From: Curtobacterium aurantiacum
Lineage (GTDB): Bacteria > Actinomycetota > Actinomycetes > Actinomycetales > Microbacteriaceae
Assembly: GCF_018598555.1 (NCBI RefSeq)
Contig: NZ_JAHEWN010000012.1
Location: 57,675-121,674, forward strand
Length of the DNA stretch: 64,000 nucleotides
Reading direction: 5' to 3'
A program made the translations under genes and the position numbers. Each line of letters opens with the position of its first letter. The stretch's first letter is position 1. The notes below the pieces were generated by a model. The model was not told where the DNA came from. It was given only the letters and a program-made list of their open reading frames with translations, and made no database searches. Below are positions 55,136 to 63,931 of the stretch, piece after piece.

Positions 55136-57262
55136 TTGGCTCGATCAGGCACCCGGCGTGCTGCCGGCGGGACGCGGACCGCGTCACGTCGTACCAGGCC
55201 GCTGGACAACGACGGCGTCATCCCCGTCCTCGCCCGCGCTGTGCGCGAGGTCGAGGCCGCGGCGCAGCGCGGACCGCTCAAGGCATCGAACCGGACGAAG
55301 TTCCAGGCGGTCGCCCTGCTCATGCGCGAAGAGCGCGCGCGGGTGAAGGCCGACACGGAGCTCACCGACGCGCAGCGCGCCGAGCAGCTCAAGCGGCTCG
55401 ACGGCGTGGCCACGATCCTGGCGAAGACGGCGGCGCGGGACACCAGCGTCATCCAGCTCCTCGCCGAAGAGGTGCAGGTGTCCGAGGCGACGCGTGCGGT
55501 CAAGCGGGACATGATGATCGCCGGTGGCATGGAACTGCAGCCGGAGGACCTCGTCATCGCATCCGAGCCGGCCGCGGTGGTCGAGACCCCGGTGCGGGCC
55601 GTCGTGCCGCAGGCGGTCGTGCAGCGCCAGCTCGCGAATCCGTTCATGCCGCCGGACTTCGCCCTCGCCGACCAGCCCGTCGCGCACCCGCGTCGGCTGG
55701 CGAACTGGGAGCTGTTCGGGCCGCTGTTCAAGTCGTTCGAGTACGGCGCTGGCGGGGGAGCGGCGACGATGCCGCTGCCGGAACCCACGACGCTGCACTC
55801 GCGCTCCGGCACCACGCTCATGAAGCACCAGGCGGAACTCGTCGCCGCCGCCGCGCAGGGGCACCGTACCTTCCTGCTCGCCGACGAGCCCGGCCTCGGC
55901 AAGACCGCGCAGTCGCTGCTCGCCGCCGACGCCGCGAACGCGTTCCCGCTGCTCGTCGTCGTGCCGAACGTCGTGAAGACGAACTGGGCGCGCGAGGCCG
56001 AGCGCTGGGTGCCGAACCACCGCGCCACGGTGATCCACGGGGACGGCAACGACCTCGACGGGTTCGCCGACATCGTCATCGTGAACTACGAGATCCTCGA
56101 CCGGCACGCCGGGTGGCTCGGCAACTTCGGGTTCAAGGGGATGGTCGTCGACGAGGCGCACTTCATCAAGAACAAGGACTCGCAGCGCGCCCGGTTCGTG
56201 CTGCAGATCGCCGAGCGCATCCGGCAGCGCACCGCCGCGCCGCTGCTCATGGCGCTCACCGGTACCCCGCTCATCAACTCGGTCGAGGACTTCCGCACCA
56301 TCTGGGAGTACCTCGGCTGGATCGACGACAAGAAGCCGCGGGCGAAGCTCATGAACGAGCTCGAGGAGATCGGCCTGACGCCGGCCGACCCCGGGTTCTT
56401 CGTCGAGGCCCGTCGTGCCGTCATCGACCAGGGCATCGTCCGACGCCGCAAGGTCGACGTCGCCGCGGACATCCCGGCCCGCCGGATCGCCGACATCCCC
56501 GTCGAGCTCGACGGTGACGAGGGTCGCTCCATCCGCGACGCCGAGCGCGAGCTCACCGCGAAGCTCGTCCGCCGCTACCACCAGGCGCTCGACGCCCGCA
56601 CCGGGCAGGACCCGGTCGTCGGCATCGACCACAAGCTGGTCCGCCAGGTCGCCCGCTGGGAGCTCGAGGACCAGGACGCCTCGTCGACCGGCGAGAACGT
56701 GTTCTCGATGGTCCGCCGCATCGGCCGGGCCAAGGCCCAGCTCGCGGCCGACTACGCGGCACAGCTCGCCTCGAACGTCGGCAAGGTCGTGTTCTTCGCG
56801 AAGCACCTCGACGTGATGGACCAGGCGGAAGAGGTGTTCGCCCGTCGCGGGCTGCGCACCGCCACGATCCGCGGCGACCAGACCCCGACGCAGCGCACGG
56901 CCGAGATCGACTCGTTCGTGAACGACCCCGACGTCGCCGTCATCGTCTGCTCGCTGACCGCGGCCGGTGTCGGCCTGAACCTGCAGGTGTCTTCGAACGT
57001 CGTGCTCGCCGAGCTGTCGTGGACGAGCGCCGAGCAGACCCAGGCGATCGACCGTGTGCACCGCATCGGGCAGGAAGAGCCCGTCACCGCGTGGCGCATC
57101 ATCGCCGCGCAGACGATCGACACCAAGATCGCCGAGCTCATCGACTCGAAGGCGTCCCTGGCCGCCCGCGCGCTCGACGGTTCGGACGAAGAGGTCGTCG
57201 ACTCCGGCGACATCCAGCTCGACGCGATGGCCGCGCTGCTGACCGAGGCGCTCGGCGGCTAG
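55136..57262 (+). CDS. SNF2-family DEAD-like helicase/translocase
   Basis: 708 residues. Walker A DEPGLGKT with Lys256, motif II DEAH at 339-342, motif III LTGTPLINS, and the C-terminal RecA-like lobe with RGDQTPTQRTAEIDSF and motif VI DRVHRIGQ. The N-terminal ~215 residues (helical, with AQRAEQLKRLDGVATILAKT) have no domain I recognise. The TTG start has AGGAGG four bases upstream; further upstream frames lack any start signal. It resembles chromatin-remodeller-like translocases (RapA/SMARCAL1 side), with DNA repair or transcription recycling as possible roles. No methylase or nuclease partner is adjacent. Confidence 0.88.
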   Translation: MARSGTRRAAGGTRTASRRTRPLDNDGVIPVLARAVREVEAAAQRGPLKASNRTKFQAVALLMREERARVKADTELTDAQRAEQLKRLDGVATILAKTAARDTSVIQLLAEEVQVSEATRAVKRDMMIAGGMELQPEDLVIASEPAAVVETPVRAVVPQAVVQRQLANPFMPPDFALADQPVAHPRRLANWELFGPLFKSFEYGAGGGAATMPLPEPTTLHSRSGTTLMKHQAELVAAAAQGHRTFLLADEPGLGKTAQSLLAADAANAFPLLVVVPNVVKTNWAREAERWVPNHRATVIHGDGNDLDGFADIVIVNYEILDRHAGWLGNFGFKGMVVDEAHFIKNKDSQRARFVLQIAERIRQRTAAPLLMALTGTPLINSVEDFRTIWEYLGWIDDKKPRAKLMNELEEIGLTPADPGFFVEARRAVIDQGIVRRRKVDVAADIPARRIADIPVELDGDEGRSIRDAERELTAKLVRRYHQALDARTGQDPVVGIDHKLVRQVARWELEDQDASSTGENVFSMVRRIGRAKAQLAADYAAQLASNVGKVVFFAKHLDVMDQAEEVFARRGLRTATIRGDQTPTQRTAEIDSFVNDPDVAVIVCSLTAAGVGLNLQVSSNVVLAELSWTSAEQTQAIDRVHRIGQEEPVTAWRIIAAQTIDTKIAELIDSKASLAARALDGSDEEVVDSGDIQLDAMAALLTEALGG

Positions 57263-57302
57263 CGCCAGCGCGCGGCGCGCGGCGCTGCGCCGTCCCGCAC
57301 AA

Positions 57303-57350
57303 CCAAAGTCCGTCCGAACCACGCGATCACGTGGTTCGGACGGACTTTGG
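57303..57350. terminator. Perfect 21-bp palindrome between SNF2 and mycoredoxin genes
   Basis: CCAAAGTCCGTCCGAACCAC... pairs exactly with its complement around CGATCA. It is convergent and likely bidirectional. Its sequence is unrelated to the two repeat families, but its arm length and position are similar. Confidence 0.75.
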
Positions 57351-57385
57351 CTGTTCGCGGAGGCTTCGCGCCGGAGGGCCGCCGC

Positions 57386-57658
57386 TCAGATGCGGGACTG
57401 CACCTCGGCCAGGGAAGGGTTGGTCGCCGTCGAGCCGTCGGGGAACACCAGCGTCGGCACGGTCTGGTTGCCGCCGTTGACCTCGGCGACGAGCTCGGCC
57501 GTACCCGGGGTCTGCTCGATGTCGACCTCGGTGAAGGGCACCCCGGCCTTCGACATCTGGTTCTTCAGCCGGGCGCAGTAGCCGCACCACGTGGTGGTGA
57601 ACATCGTGACGCCGCCGGCTTCGGGCGTGAACTGCTCGCGGGTGATCGTGTCGCTCAT
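57386..57658 (-). CDS. Mycoredoxin (glutaredoxin-like)
   Basis: 90-residue Mrx1-type protein that reduces mycothiol mixed disulfides. Active site CGYC (Cys25, Cys28) in TTTWCGYCARLKNQM, cis-Pro TVPTLVFPDGS and glutathione/mycothiol-binding-like end. No ribosome site: TAGCCT lies six bases before the ATG, so leaderless. Divergent from the padR-like gene. Confidence 0.92.
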   Translation of the reverse strand: MSDTITREQFTPEAGGVTMFTTTWCGYCARLKNQMSKAGVPFTEVDIEQTPGTAELVAEVNGGNQTVPTLVFPDGSTATNPSLAEVQSRI

Positions 57659-57664
57659 CCCTGC

Positions 57665-57719
57665 AGGCTAACTCGTCCTCCTGAGGGGGCTTGCGCGGCT
57701 TGTTCTACATAGGTAGTTT
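57665..57719. promoter_or_regulatory. Divergent leaderless promoters of mycoredoxin and padR-like genes
   Basis: Minus strand TAGCCT (57670 to 57665) plus six bases plus ATG; plus strand TAGTTT (57714-57719) plus six bases plus ATG. CTAC-ATAG-GTAG at 57705-57716 overlaps the plus-strand -10 and might be a PadR-type operator. Confidence 0.55.
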
Positions 57720-57725
57720 GAGCGC

Positions 57726-58058
57726 ATGGAACCCATCCGGCGCGTGACCGCCCCCACGCTCGACGTGCTCGACGCACTGCTCGCCAGTGATGGGCCGACC
57801 TGGGGGCTGCTCGTCATCAAGGCCACCGGTCGCCCCGCGGGCACCGTCTACCCCATCCTCGAACGGCTCGAGCGGCAGGGGTGGATAACCTCGTCGTGGG
57901 ACGACGACGCGGAGCGGTCAGGGCCACGCCGGCGGCTCTACGAGTTCACCGCGGACGGAGTCCGCGCCGCCCGAGACTTGCTCGCTGCGCGCCCGGCCGA
58001 AGCACCGGTCCGTCCGAGCCGCCCGAGCCGTCCGACGAACCGGCCGGTGACCTCGTGA
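57726..58058 (+). CDS. PadR-family transcriptional regulator
   Basis: 110-residue PadR winged helix: LDVLDALLASDGPTWGLLVI, GRPAGTVYPILERLERQGWI for the recognition helix and RRRLYEFTADG for the wing. The tail is Pro/Arg/Ser-rich (RPSRPSRPTNRP). Leaderless start. It overlaps the next gene by four bases. Small PadR proteins commonly repress their own operon, here including a membrane protein and a CYTH-CHAD protein (inference). Confidence 0.9.
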   Translation: MEPIRRVTAPTLDVLDALLASDGPTWGLLVIKATGRPAGTVYPILERLERQGWITSSWDDDAERSGPRRRLYEFTADGVRAARDLLAARPAEAPVRPSRPSRPTNRPVTS

Positions 58059-58867
58059 GTGCGCTCGACCAGGCGCTCGTCGGCATCGCGGTCGCGGTCT
58101 CACCAGCCGCCCACCGTGATGCCCGACGCGAGCAGTGGCTCGCCGACGTGCGCGACGCCGAGCAGCTCGACCTGTCGTCGACCGCGCTCGCGCTCGGTGC
58201 CTTGACCACCGCGCTGTTCCACCGACGAGCACCGCACCGCACCTCGTGGGGGAACACCGTGACCGCACTGCCCACCCAGCTCGATCGCATGCCGCACACC
58301 GTCCGGACCATCCCGGTCCTGGTCGCCGTCGCGGTCGTCTCCCTGATCGCGTCCGGGGCGTGGCTGATCGTGCAACCGAACGGCGGGTACGGCAGCCGGA
58401 CCGACGTCGTGCTCGTCACGGCCGGTACCTGGACCCTGGTGTTCGTCGTGCCCGGTGCGGCGATCGCGCTCGCAGCCCTCGTCCTGCGCGCTCCGTCGGG
58501 TCGCCGACGTCTCGGCGCGAGCATCGTCCTCGCCGCGGCCGTCGGTGGAGTCCTGCAGCCGCTGCTCACGCCACCGACAGACCTTCCCGTGGGCGGGCTC
58601 CCGCTGATCCTCGCGCTTGCAGGCTGGTTCGTCGCCGTCCGCGTCCGACGCAGCGCCTGGCTCCTCCTGTTGCTCCCTGCGGTGGTCTTCGTGCTCGAGT
58701 GGAACGGGGTGCTCTTCTCGATGGTCCCGTTGCGCTGGAACCCCTTCGTTGTCACGCTGCCTCCGCTGAGTGCTGTCATCGCCGGGTACGTCGCGAGCCG
58801 GTTCTCCACAGAGCCACGCCTCGTGGTCGAACCGCAGGCCGAAGCCCTGGTAGACAAGAGCGTGTGA
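58055..58867 (+). CDS. Membrane protein co-encoded with PadR
   Basis: 270 residues. A soluble N-terminal helix pair (LVGIAVAVSPAAHRDARREQWLADVRDAEQL) of the kind found beside PadR regulators, then about six membrane spans from residue 85 on. GTG start overlapping the PadR stop by four bases, and its own stop overlaps the next gene in GTGTGA. No transport or enzyme motif is visible. Probably a PadR-controlled membrane stress protein; function unknown. Confidence 0.82.
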   Translation: MSALDQALVGIAVAVSPAAHRDARREQWLADVRDAEQLDLSSTALALGALTTALFHRRAPHRTSWGNTVTALPTQLDRMPHTVRTIPVLVAVAVVSLIASGAWLIVQPNGGYGSRTDVVLVTAGTWTLVFVVPGAAIALAALVLRAPSGRRRLGASIVLAAAVGGVLQPLLTPPTDLPVGGLPLILALAGWFVAVRVRRSAWLLLLLPAVVFVLEWNGVLFSMVPLRWNPFVVTLPPLSAVIAGYVASRFSTEPRLVVEPQAEALVDKSV

Positions 58868-60393
58868 GCCACACGCACCTCGAGATCGAGCGCACCTACG
58901 ACCTGCCCGAGGGCGGTGCCCTCCCCGACCTCGTCGGCGCGGGCGGCATCCTCCGCACCGAGCACCAGGAGCCGTTCGAACTGGACGCCACCTACTGGGA
59001 CACCGAGCGGTACGACCTGGTGGCCGCGCGGGTGACCGTCCGCCGCCGCACGGGCGGCCCGGACGCCGGCTGGCACATCAAGCGCTCGGAGTCGGACACG
59101 GTCCGCCACGAGCAGCAGTTCCCCCTGACCGACGACGCCGACACCGTGCCCGACGAGGTCCTCGCCGCGCTCTTCACGGAGCGTCGTGGCCGCGGGCTGC
59201 GTCCCGTCGTCCGGATCACCACCACCCGCACCGTCACCCGACTGCTCGACGAGGACGGCGACCAGATCGCCGAGCTCGCCGACGACCAGGTCACCGCCCA
59301 GCGCCTCGACGACGAGGCCCCGGAGACCCCGCGCACCTGGCGCGAGGTCGAGGTCGAGACCGTCGACAGCGTCGACCCGCAGATCGCCCACGAGCTGTTC
59401 GCGGCCCTCGACGGACGGTTCGCAGCCGTCGGCGCCGGCCCCGCCGCCGTCGCGTCCAAGCTGGCACGCGGGCTGGCAGGAGCACCGGCACCGCGCCTCC
59501 AGACCGAGGAGAAGCCGGCCAAGGGCACGACCGCACGCATCCTGGCGAAGCGCGTCCGCAAGCTGCGCGCCGCACTGCTCGGCCAGGAGGCCCGGCTCCG
59601 GTCCGGCGACACCGCCGACCTCCGGCAGACGGCCGAGACCACACTCGAGATCGCCGCGATCCTGGGCGGGTACCGCCCGGCGTTCCCCGACGGCGACGCC
59701 GTCGACCGCGCCGCGGAGGCGGCGGACGGCCTGGCTGCCGTCACCGCGCGTGCCGCGCTGGCCGAGTACCTGATCGACCGGCTGCCGCGGGCGTCCTCGC
59801 CGGCGCAGGACGACCTGGTCGACGCGATGACCCGTGAGCGCATCCTCGCGTCGACCCGTGAGCGGCGCGACCAGGCGGTGCGCGACGTCGTCGCGTTCCT
59901 GCACGGGGAGCCGTTCCTCGAGCTGCTCGACGCCCTCGACGACGCGGCCGAGCGGCCGGTACCGACGGCCTGGTCCCTCCGGTCACCGAAGCAGGTCGCG
60001 CAGGACGTCGGTGCCGACGTGAAGCCGCGTGTGCGCGAGCTCGTCCGGGCCGCCGTCGCCGACGACACCTCGGACACCGCTGCCGAGCGCGAGGCCGCCG
60101 ACCGTGCCACCACCGAGGCCGCGTGGCAGGAGACGATGCGCGCGCGGATGGCGATGGACGTGCTCGGTGACGATGCGTTCCCGCACGCGCTGTGGAAGCG
60201 GATCGGCACCGCGGCCGACGTGCTGACCGAGCGGGTGCGGTCCCTGCACGCCCTCGACATCCTGCGGGCGAACGCGGCGATCGCGGAGCGCGGGGGTGAG
60301 GGCACGTTCGGGTACGGGGTGCTCGCGGGGGACCGGGTGCGCCTGGCCGAGGAGTCCTACGACGAGGCGGTGCACGCGCTCAACCGCGTGTGA
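58864..60393 (+). CDS. CYTH-CHAD domain protein (inorganic polyphosphate/triphosphate-binding)
   Basis: 509 residues. The CYTH domain (1-205) starts HLEIERTYDL, where the ExExK signature has Thr in place of Lys, followed by ATYWDTERYDLVAARVTVRRRTGG and the basic KRSE strand. The CHAD domain (about 230-509) is helical with repeated basic residues (KRVRKLRAALLGQEARL, LWKRIGTAADVLTERVRSLHALDILR). Relatives bind polyphosphate or hydrolyse triphosphate. The lost Lys may reduce catalysis. It is the last gene of the padR operon. Confidence 0.88.
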   Translation: MSHTHLEIERTYDLPEGGALPDLVGAGGILRTEHQEPFELDATYWDTERYDLVAARVTVRRRTGGPDAGWHIKRSESDTVRHEQQFPLTDDADTVPDEVLAALFTERRGRGLRPVVRITTTRTVTRLLDEDGDQIAELADDQVTAQRLDDEAPETPRTWREVEVETVDSVDPQIAHELFAALDGRFAAVGAGPAAVASKLARGLAGAPAPRLQTEEKPAKGTTARILAKRVRKLRAALLGQEARLRSGDTADLRQTAETTLEIAAILGGYRPAFPDGDAVDRAAEAADGLAAVTARAALAEYLIDRLPRASSPAQDDLVDAMTRERILASTRERRDQAVRDVVAFLHGEPFLELLDALDDAAERPVPTAWSLRSPKQVAQDVGADVKPRVRELVRAAVADDTSDTAAEREAADRATTEAAWQETMRARMAMDVLGDDAFPHALWKRIGTAADVLTERVRSLHALDILRANAAIAERGGEGTFGYGVLAGDRVRLAEESYDEAVHALNRV

Positions 60394-60462
60394 GCGGGCT
60401 GCGTGCGCGGCTGCGTTCGCTGCGTGCGCCGCTGTTCGCTGCTGTGCGCTGCTGTTCGCTTG

Positions 60463-60513
60463 GTGAGCAGAAGAGGTCGGGTCCCGCGTTCGGACCCGAC
60501 CTCTTCTGCTCAC
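60463..60513. repeat. GGTCGGGTCC-family palindrome, 22-bp perfect arms
   Basis: GTGAGCAGAAGAGGTCGGGT... and its complement enclose CGCGTTC. It matches the left part of the 7568-7610 element (GTGAGCAGAA, GGTCGGGTCCC). Convergent position, likely also a terminator. The preceding 60 bases contain short tandem GCTGTTCGCT/GCTGTGCGCT units. Confidence 0.75.
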
Positions 60514-60530
60514 GAAGTGTGCGCCGGCGC

Positions 60531-62702
60531 TCAGCCCGCGGCGATCGGGTTGGCGGTCGCGGCGGCGGGGGTCTCGTCGGCGAGTCCGAGCACGTCGAGC
60601 AGCCAGGCGAGTTCGAACGCCCGCTCCTTCCACGATGCGTACCGACCGCTGACGCCACCGTGGCCGGCGGACATCTCGGTCTTCAGCAGCACGGGCGCGC
60701 CGACCTCGCGGAGCTTCGCCGTCCACTTCGCGGGCTCGACGTACAGCACACGGGTGTCGTTGATCGAGGTCACGGCGAGGATCTGCGGGTACTGCACGTC
60801 GTCGCGGACGTTCTCGTACGGGGTGTACTCGCTCATGTACCGGTAGACCTCGGCGTCGTGCAGCGGGTCGCCCCACTCGTCCCACTCGATGACGGTGAGG
60901 GGGAGGTCCGGGTCGAGTATGCTCGTCAGCGCGTCGACGAACGGCACGGCGGCCAGGATGCCGGCGAAGCGGTCGGGCGCGATGTTCGCGACGGCCCCCA
61001 TGAGGAGTCCGCCCGCACTGCCACCCTCGGCCACGAGCCGGTCGGCGCTCGTCCGGCCGGACTCGATCAGGTGGTCGGCGACCGCGACGAAGTCGGTGAA
61101 GGTGTTCTTCTTCGTGAGGGTCTTGCCGTTCTCGTACCAGTGCCGGCCGAGCTCGCCGCCGCCACGCACGTGGGCGACGGCGAAGACGACACCGCGGTCG
61201 AGCATCGACAGGCGCATCACGCTGAAGCCCGGGTCGATCGAGTGTTCGTACGAGCCGTAGCCGTAGAGGTGCAGCGGCGCCGGGGTGCCCTCGTCGATCG
61301 CGTCACGGCGCCAGACCAGCGAGATCGGCACACGGGTGCCGTCCTCGGCCGTGGCCCAGTCGCGCTCCTGCACGTAGTCGGCCGGGTCGTAGCCGCCGAG
61401 CACCGGCTGGCGCTTCAGGACGGTGACCTCGCCGGTCGCGAGGTCGAGGTCGCTGACCTCGGAGGGGGTCACGAACGACGTGTAGCCGATGCGGAGCGTC
61501 GGCTGCTCCCACTCCGGGTTGCCACCGAGCCCGGCGGAGAACAGGGCTTCTTCGAAGGGGACCTCGTGCGCGTCGCCGTAGCCGTCGCCCTCGATCGGGA
61601 TGATGGCGATGCGGGGCAGGGCCTCGGAGCGGTACTCCAGGGCGAGGTGTCCGGCGAAGGCGTCGACCGACTCGATGCGGCGCTCGGTGTGGTGCGCCAC
61701 GACGACGCGGCGGTCACGCTCGGACGTCGGGTCGTCGGCGGGGACGTCGACGAGCTCGAAGTTCTCGGCGCCGTCGTTGTGCAGCACCAGGAACCGGTCG
61801 CTGCCGCCGACGATGGCGTGCTCGATCTCGTACTCGACGCCCTCGCGCCGGGGCCAGACGACCTGGAACTCCCCGGTCGGGTCGGCAGCGTCGAGGACGT
61901 GTGCCTCGGACGTGATCTTCGAGCCGAGCTCGATGACGATGTACTGCGACGACCGGGTCACGCCGACGCCGACCCAGTAGCGGTCGTCGGGCTCCTCGAA
62001 CACCAGGACGTCCGCAGACGCCCCGGTGCCGACCGCGTGCCGCCAGATCTTGTCCGGCCGCCAGGACTCGTCGACCGTGGGGTAGAAGACGTAGCGTCCG
62101 GCGGGATCGAAGGTGGCGCCGGCGCCGGTGTTCGGGATGGCGTCGCCGAGGTCGGTGCCCGTGGTCAGGTCGCGGACGTGCAGGGTGTAGCGCTCGTCGC
62201 CCTCGACGTCGATGCCGTAGACCAGGCGGGTGCCGTCGTCGCTGATGTCGTAGGTGCCGAGCGAGAAGAACTCGTGGCCGTCGGCCAGGGCGTTGCCGTC
62301 GAGGACCACCTGCTCGCCGGGGAGGGTCGACTCGCCCTCGACGACGGCGGGCGGCGTCCAGTCGTCGGGGCCGGCGACGGGCACGCGGCAGTGGACGCCG
62401 TACTGGCTGCCCTCGGCGGTGCGGGTGAAGTACCACCAGTCGCCCATGCGGACCGGCACCGAGAGGTCGGTCTCCTGCACGCGGCTCTTCACCTCGGAGA
62501 AGATGCGGTCCCGCAGCGGCGCGAGGTGCTCGGTCGCGGCGTCGGTGTGCGTGTTCTCGGCTTCGAGGTACGCCAGGGTGTCGGGGGATTCCTTGTCCCG
62601 CAGCCACTCGTAGTCGTCGACGAAGTCGATGCCGTGGTGGGTCCGTGTCACGGGCCGCTTGGCGGCGCTGGGCGGGGTGGATGCGGTGTGCTCGTTGCTC
62701 AC
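60531..62702 (-). CDS. S9-family prolyl oligopeptidase (oligopeptidase B-like)
   Basis: 723-residue serine peptidase. N-terminal beta-propeller (about 60-420) with the family start RTHHGIDFVDDYEWLRDKES, then the hydrolase domain with Ser562 in GGSAGG, an Asp in SINDTRV and His in MSAGHGG. HVRGGGELGRHWYENGK is typical of protease II. It is cytoplasmic, lacking a signal peptide, and cleaves short peptides, often after basic residues. GTG start without a strong ribosome site. Convergent with the CYTH-CHAD operon. Confidence 0.92.
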   Translation of the reverse strand: MSNEHTASTPPSAAKRPVTRTHHGIDFVDDYEWLRDKESPDTLAYLEAENTHTDAATEHLAPLRDRIFSEVKSRVQETDLSVPVRMGDWWYFTRTAEGSQYGVHCRVPVAGPDDWTPPAVVEGESTLPGEQVVLDGNALADGHEFFSLGTYDISDDGTRLVYGIDVEGDERYTLHVRDLTTGTDLGDAIPNTGAGATFDPAGRYVFYPTVDESWRPDKIWRHAVGTGASADVLVFEEPDDRYWVGVGVTRSSQYIVIELGSKITSEAHVLDAADPTGEFQVVWPRREGVEYEIEHAIVGGSDRFLVLHNDGAENFELVDVPADDPTSERDRRVVVAHHTERRIESVDAFAGHLALEYRSEALPRIAIIPIEGDGYGDAHEVPFEEALFSAGLGGNPEWEQPTLRIGYTSFVTPSEVSDLDLATGEVTVLKRQPVLGGYDPADYVQERDWATAEDGTRVPISLVWRRDAIDEGTPAPLHLYGYGSYEHSIDPGFSVMRLSMLDRGVVFAVAHVRGGGELGRHWYENGKTLTKKNTFTDFVAVADHLIESGRTSADRLVAEGGSAGGLLMGAVANIAPDRFAGILAAVPFVDALTSILDPDLPLTVIEWDEWGDPLHDAEVYRYMSEYTPYENVRDDVQYPQILAVTSINDTRVLYVEPAKWTAKLREVGAPVLLKTEMSAGHGGVSGRYASWKERAFELAWLLDVLGLADETPAAATANPIAAG

Positions 62703-62731
62703 CGTCCCACCCTATTCGCCCGTGCCCCCGG

Positions 62732-63931
62732 TCACGTCGCCGTGCGCTCGCGGCCGCCCACAGCGGCGTGTACCCGCTGCTCGAACGCCTCGAGCTCGGC
62801 GACCACGGCGGGTGCGACCCACGCGCGGTCACGGCGACGACCGGTGACCGGACGGAGCACCCCTGCCAGCACGAGGTCGTGCGTGACACGCTCGACCTCG
62901 TCGGCGGTGAGCAGGGTGTCCAGGTGGGCCTCGGTCAGGACGGGATCGTCGGCAAGGGCCCGGCCGACCACACCGTGCGGGCCCGAGGCGCAGGGGCCGG
63001 CGACCCGGTCGGCGTCGTGCTCGGCGAGCAGCAGGGCACTGAGCGTCGCTTCGTCGCAGACCGTCCCGATCGCGAGGGCCAGGTCGACCACGAACCCGGT
63101 CACCCGGCCGTCGCGGTACTGCTCCAGGTGCCCGAAGTACCGCCGCCGGTCCGCCGCGAGCGCGGTGGCCACCGGTGCCGTGACCGTGGTCGTCACCCCG
63201 CGTCGTCGCAGCACCGCCCCGATCAGTGCCCGCCCGATCCGACCGTTGCCGTCCGTGAACGGGTGGATCGACTCGAACTGCGCGTGCGCGATTGCCGCCT
63301 GTGCGATCGGGTGCAGGTCGACCCGTTGCACGAACGCGAACAGGTCGGCCATCAGCGGTGCCACGAGCTCGGGCGGTGGTGGCACGTACACGGCGTCGCG
63401 GGGTGTGGCGCCGCCGTCGATCCAGTTCTGCACGTCGCGGTACCGGCCGGCGTACCGTCCGTCCACCGGGTCGCCGCGCATCAGCAGGCGGTGTGCCTCG
63501 AGCAGGGACGCCTCGGTGACGGTGCCGGAATCGGCGCCGGACACCAGGTGCTCGACGGCACCGCTCGCCCGGGCGACCGCCGTGGCACCCGGGTTCGCCC
63601 GGATGCCGACGAGGGCCCGCGCCAGGTCGTCGATCGACGCGGACTCGTCCTCGATCCGTGACGACGCCACGGCTTCGGTCCGGCCGAGCACGGACCCGAG
63701 TGGAGCGAGCCGGGAGCCGTGGTGGACGTCGAGGGCACGCAGGGCCGTGGCGCTCCGGTCGAGCAGTGCGACGGTGTCGTCGTCCGGTGTCCACCGAGCC
63801 CTCGCGATGGACGGGGGAAGCGACACCCGCACGGTGGTCACCAGCCGGTCGTCACGGCACCCGCGGACGGCGCTCCGCCACGGCCGTTCGGTGCGCTCGT
63901 GCGTGGGCCAGGTGTCGTTCGGGTCTGCCAT
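62732..63931 (-). CDS. Fic-domain protein (AMPylase-type) with N-terminal inhibitory motif
   Basis: 399 residues. Core motif HPFTDGNGR at 223-231 with catalytic His223, so AMP transfer activity is expected. N-terminal helix EAVASSRIEDESAS resembles the class II inhibitory motif SxxxE(G/N) but with Asp after Glu95. The C-terminal winged-helix-like part (TADEVERVTHDLVLAGVLRPVTGRRR) may bind DNA. No antitoxin gene follows; it self-inhibits if active. GTG at V31 is an alternative start. The stop of this gene is 29 bases from the S9 peptidase start. Confidence 0.9.
   Translation of the reverse strand: MADPNDTWPTHERTERPWRSAVRGCRDDRLVTTVRVSLPPSIARARWTPDDDTVALLDRSATALRALDVHHGSRLAPLGSVLGRTEAVASSRIEDESASIDDLARALVGIRANPGATAVARASGAVEHLVSGADSGTVTEASLLEAHRLLMRGDPVDGRYAGRYRDVQNWIDGGATPRDAVYVPPPPELVAPLMADLFAFVQRVDLHPIAQAAIAHAQFESIHPFTDGNGRIGRALIGAVLRRRGVTTTVTAPVATALAADRRRYFGHLEQYRDGRVTGFVVDLALAIGTVCDEATLSALLLAEHDADRVAGPCASGPHGVVGRALADDPVLTEAHLDTLLTADEVERVTHDLVLAGVLRPVTGRRRDRAWVAPAVVAELEAFEQRVHAAVGGRERTAT

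Noticed and set aside
55136..57262. Defence island around the SNF2 helicase
   Set aside because: Neighbours are a kinase-fold protein, mycoredoxin and a PadR operon; no nuclease, methylase or other defence gene.
62732..63931. Fic toxin-antitoxin module
   Set aside because: No small antitoxin gene is adjacent; the inhibitory motif is in the same chain.
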